NCBI GenBank assembly: GCA_035578155.1
Contig: JAPWDM010000017.1
Location: 2,814,001 to 2,878,000, forward strand
Reading direction: 5' to 3'
Source: Brachynemurus nebulosus
Taxonomy: Eukaryota; Arthropoda; Insecta; Neuroptera; Myrmeleontidae
DNA: 64,000 nucleotides
This document shows positions 63,901 through 64,000 of the stretch, piece by piece; the stretch's first letter is position 1; each line of letters begins with the position of its first letter. The translations under genes and the position numbers were made by a program. Below the pieces are notes generated by a model. That model was not told where the DNA came from, did not search any database, and was given only the letters and a program-made list of their open reading frames with translations.

Positions 63901-63998
63901 TTATTGATGTGAGAATTCATTATATGACAAAAAATATTTGTACTCTACCTACAAAACGCCAATTTTGTTCTAAGCTAGTTTTACATTCTAATTTGTAA
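60946..63998 (+). pseudogene. P-element/THAP9-like transposase, near full length, frame-broken
   Basis: Exon 1 (60946-61025) and exon 2 (61326-61506) join in frame into an intact THAP DNA-binding domain of 87 residues: Cys4, Cys9, Trp38, Cys56 and His59 (C-x4-C...C-x2-H) and a SLPMLF motif at 79-84 in place of the usual AVPTIF. Exon 3 starts at 61621. A Lys-rich coiled-coil stretch follows (about 61760-61980), then an RNase H-like domain with DEM (Asp at 62242), FDPCHM (Asp at 62629) and QDHLELFF (Glu at 63234), the expected catalytic triad, and a C-terminal part ending LVLHSNL at 63998. The frame changes at A7 (61757-61763), A12 (61853-61864), about 62889 and A11 (63104-63114), and TAA interrupts it at 63696-63698. 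All segments match in order, so the decay is slight; three of the four shifts are in A runs and could be sequencing errors. It would act in the nucleus as a cut-and-paste transposase. Confidence 0.9.
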
Positions 63999-64000
63999 AA

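Overview
The window is AT-rich (roughly 70% A+T by eye) eukaryotic DNA, almost certainly from an insect. The evidence is a spliced family-4 cytochrome P450 with GT-AG introns mostly 57-65 nt long, a THAP-domain P-element-type transposase, Tc1-like and hAT-like DNA transposon relics, fold-back elements and long (TA)n tracts. There are no operons, rRNAs, recognisable tRNAs or CRISPR arrays. The order of insect cannot be fixed from the sequence alone.

Only the last 7.3 kb is clearly genic. A complete ten-exon CYP4-family gene lies at 56705-59282 (+) and encodes 508 residues with every hallmark motif. At 60946-63998 (+) lies a near full-length P-element/THAP9-like transposase pseudogene: an intact zinc-coordinating THAP domain and a visible DDE-type catalytic triad, broken by four frame changes (three in poly(A) runs) and one in-frame stop.

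The first 56.7 kb is a mosaic of transposable elements, many nested. 1-16970: old repeat relics; a fold-back element (1993-2208); a 2.46 kb terminal-inverted-repeat (TIR) element (2316-4779); two MITE-like elements (5530-6258; 6694-6922, with a near-perfect 8-bp target duplication); a compound copy of a repeat here called family A (12294-15706). 16974-25260: a 2.8 kb element with ~500-bp TIRs, a MITE with a perfect 16-bp TIR, and a fold-back element carrying a piece of a cysteine-rich protein gene. 25263-32887: three family A copies, one split by a 4.4 kb hAT-like insertion (25461-29894) that has its own 8-bp target duplication and TCTTGG-type hexamer arrays near both ends. Family A has the layout of Helentron-associated (HINE/DINE-like) elements: subterminal inverted repeats, a stem-loop next to a T-rich end, an internal microsatellite and head-to-tail partial copies. 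33240-36440: two large repeat units (family C) built from 120-bp tandem monomers. 36579-40660: a MITE and further relics. 41655-48432: a nearly identical 6.8 kb palindrome with ~3.39 kb arms, each arm holding the same dead Tc1-like transposon. 48433-56704: more (TA)n, possible non-coding leader exons (weak), a hAT-like fold-back element with perfect 8-bp target duplication (52056-53158), and a three-level nested insertion (53331-54502).

The genes do not form a pathway. The window is a transposon-dense stretch next to one detoxification/lipid-metabolism-type P450. The items most worth follow-up are the palindrome, the P-like transposase, the family A and hAT-like insertions, and the CYP4 gene whose I-helix has Ala where most CYP4 enzymes have the heme-linking Glu.
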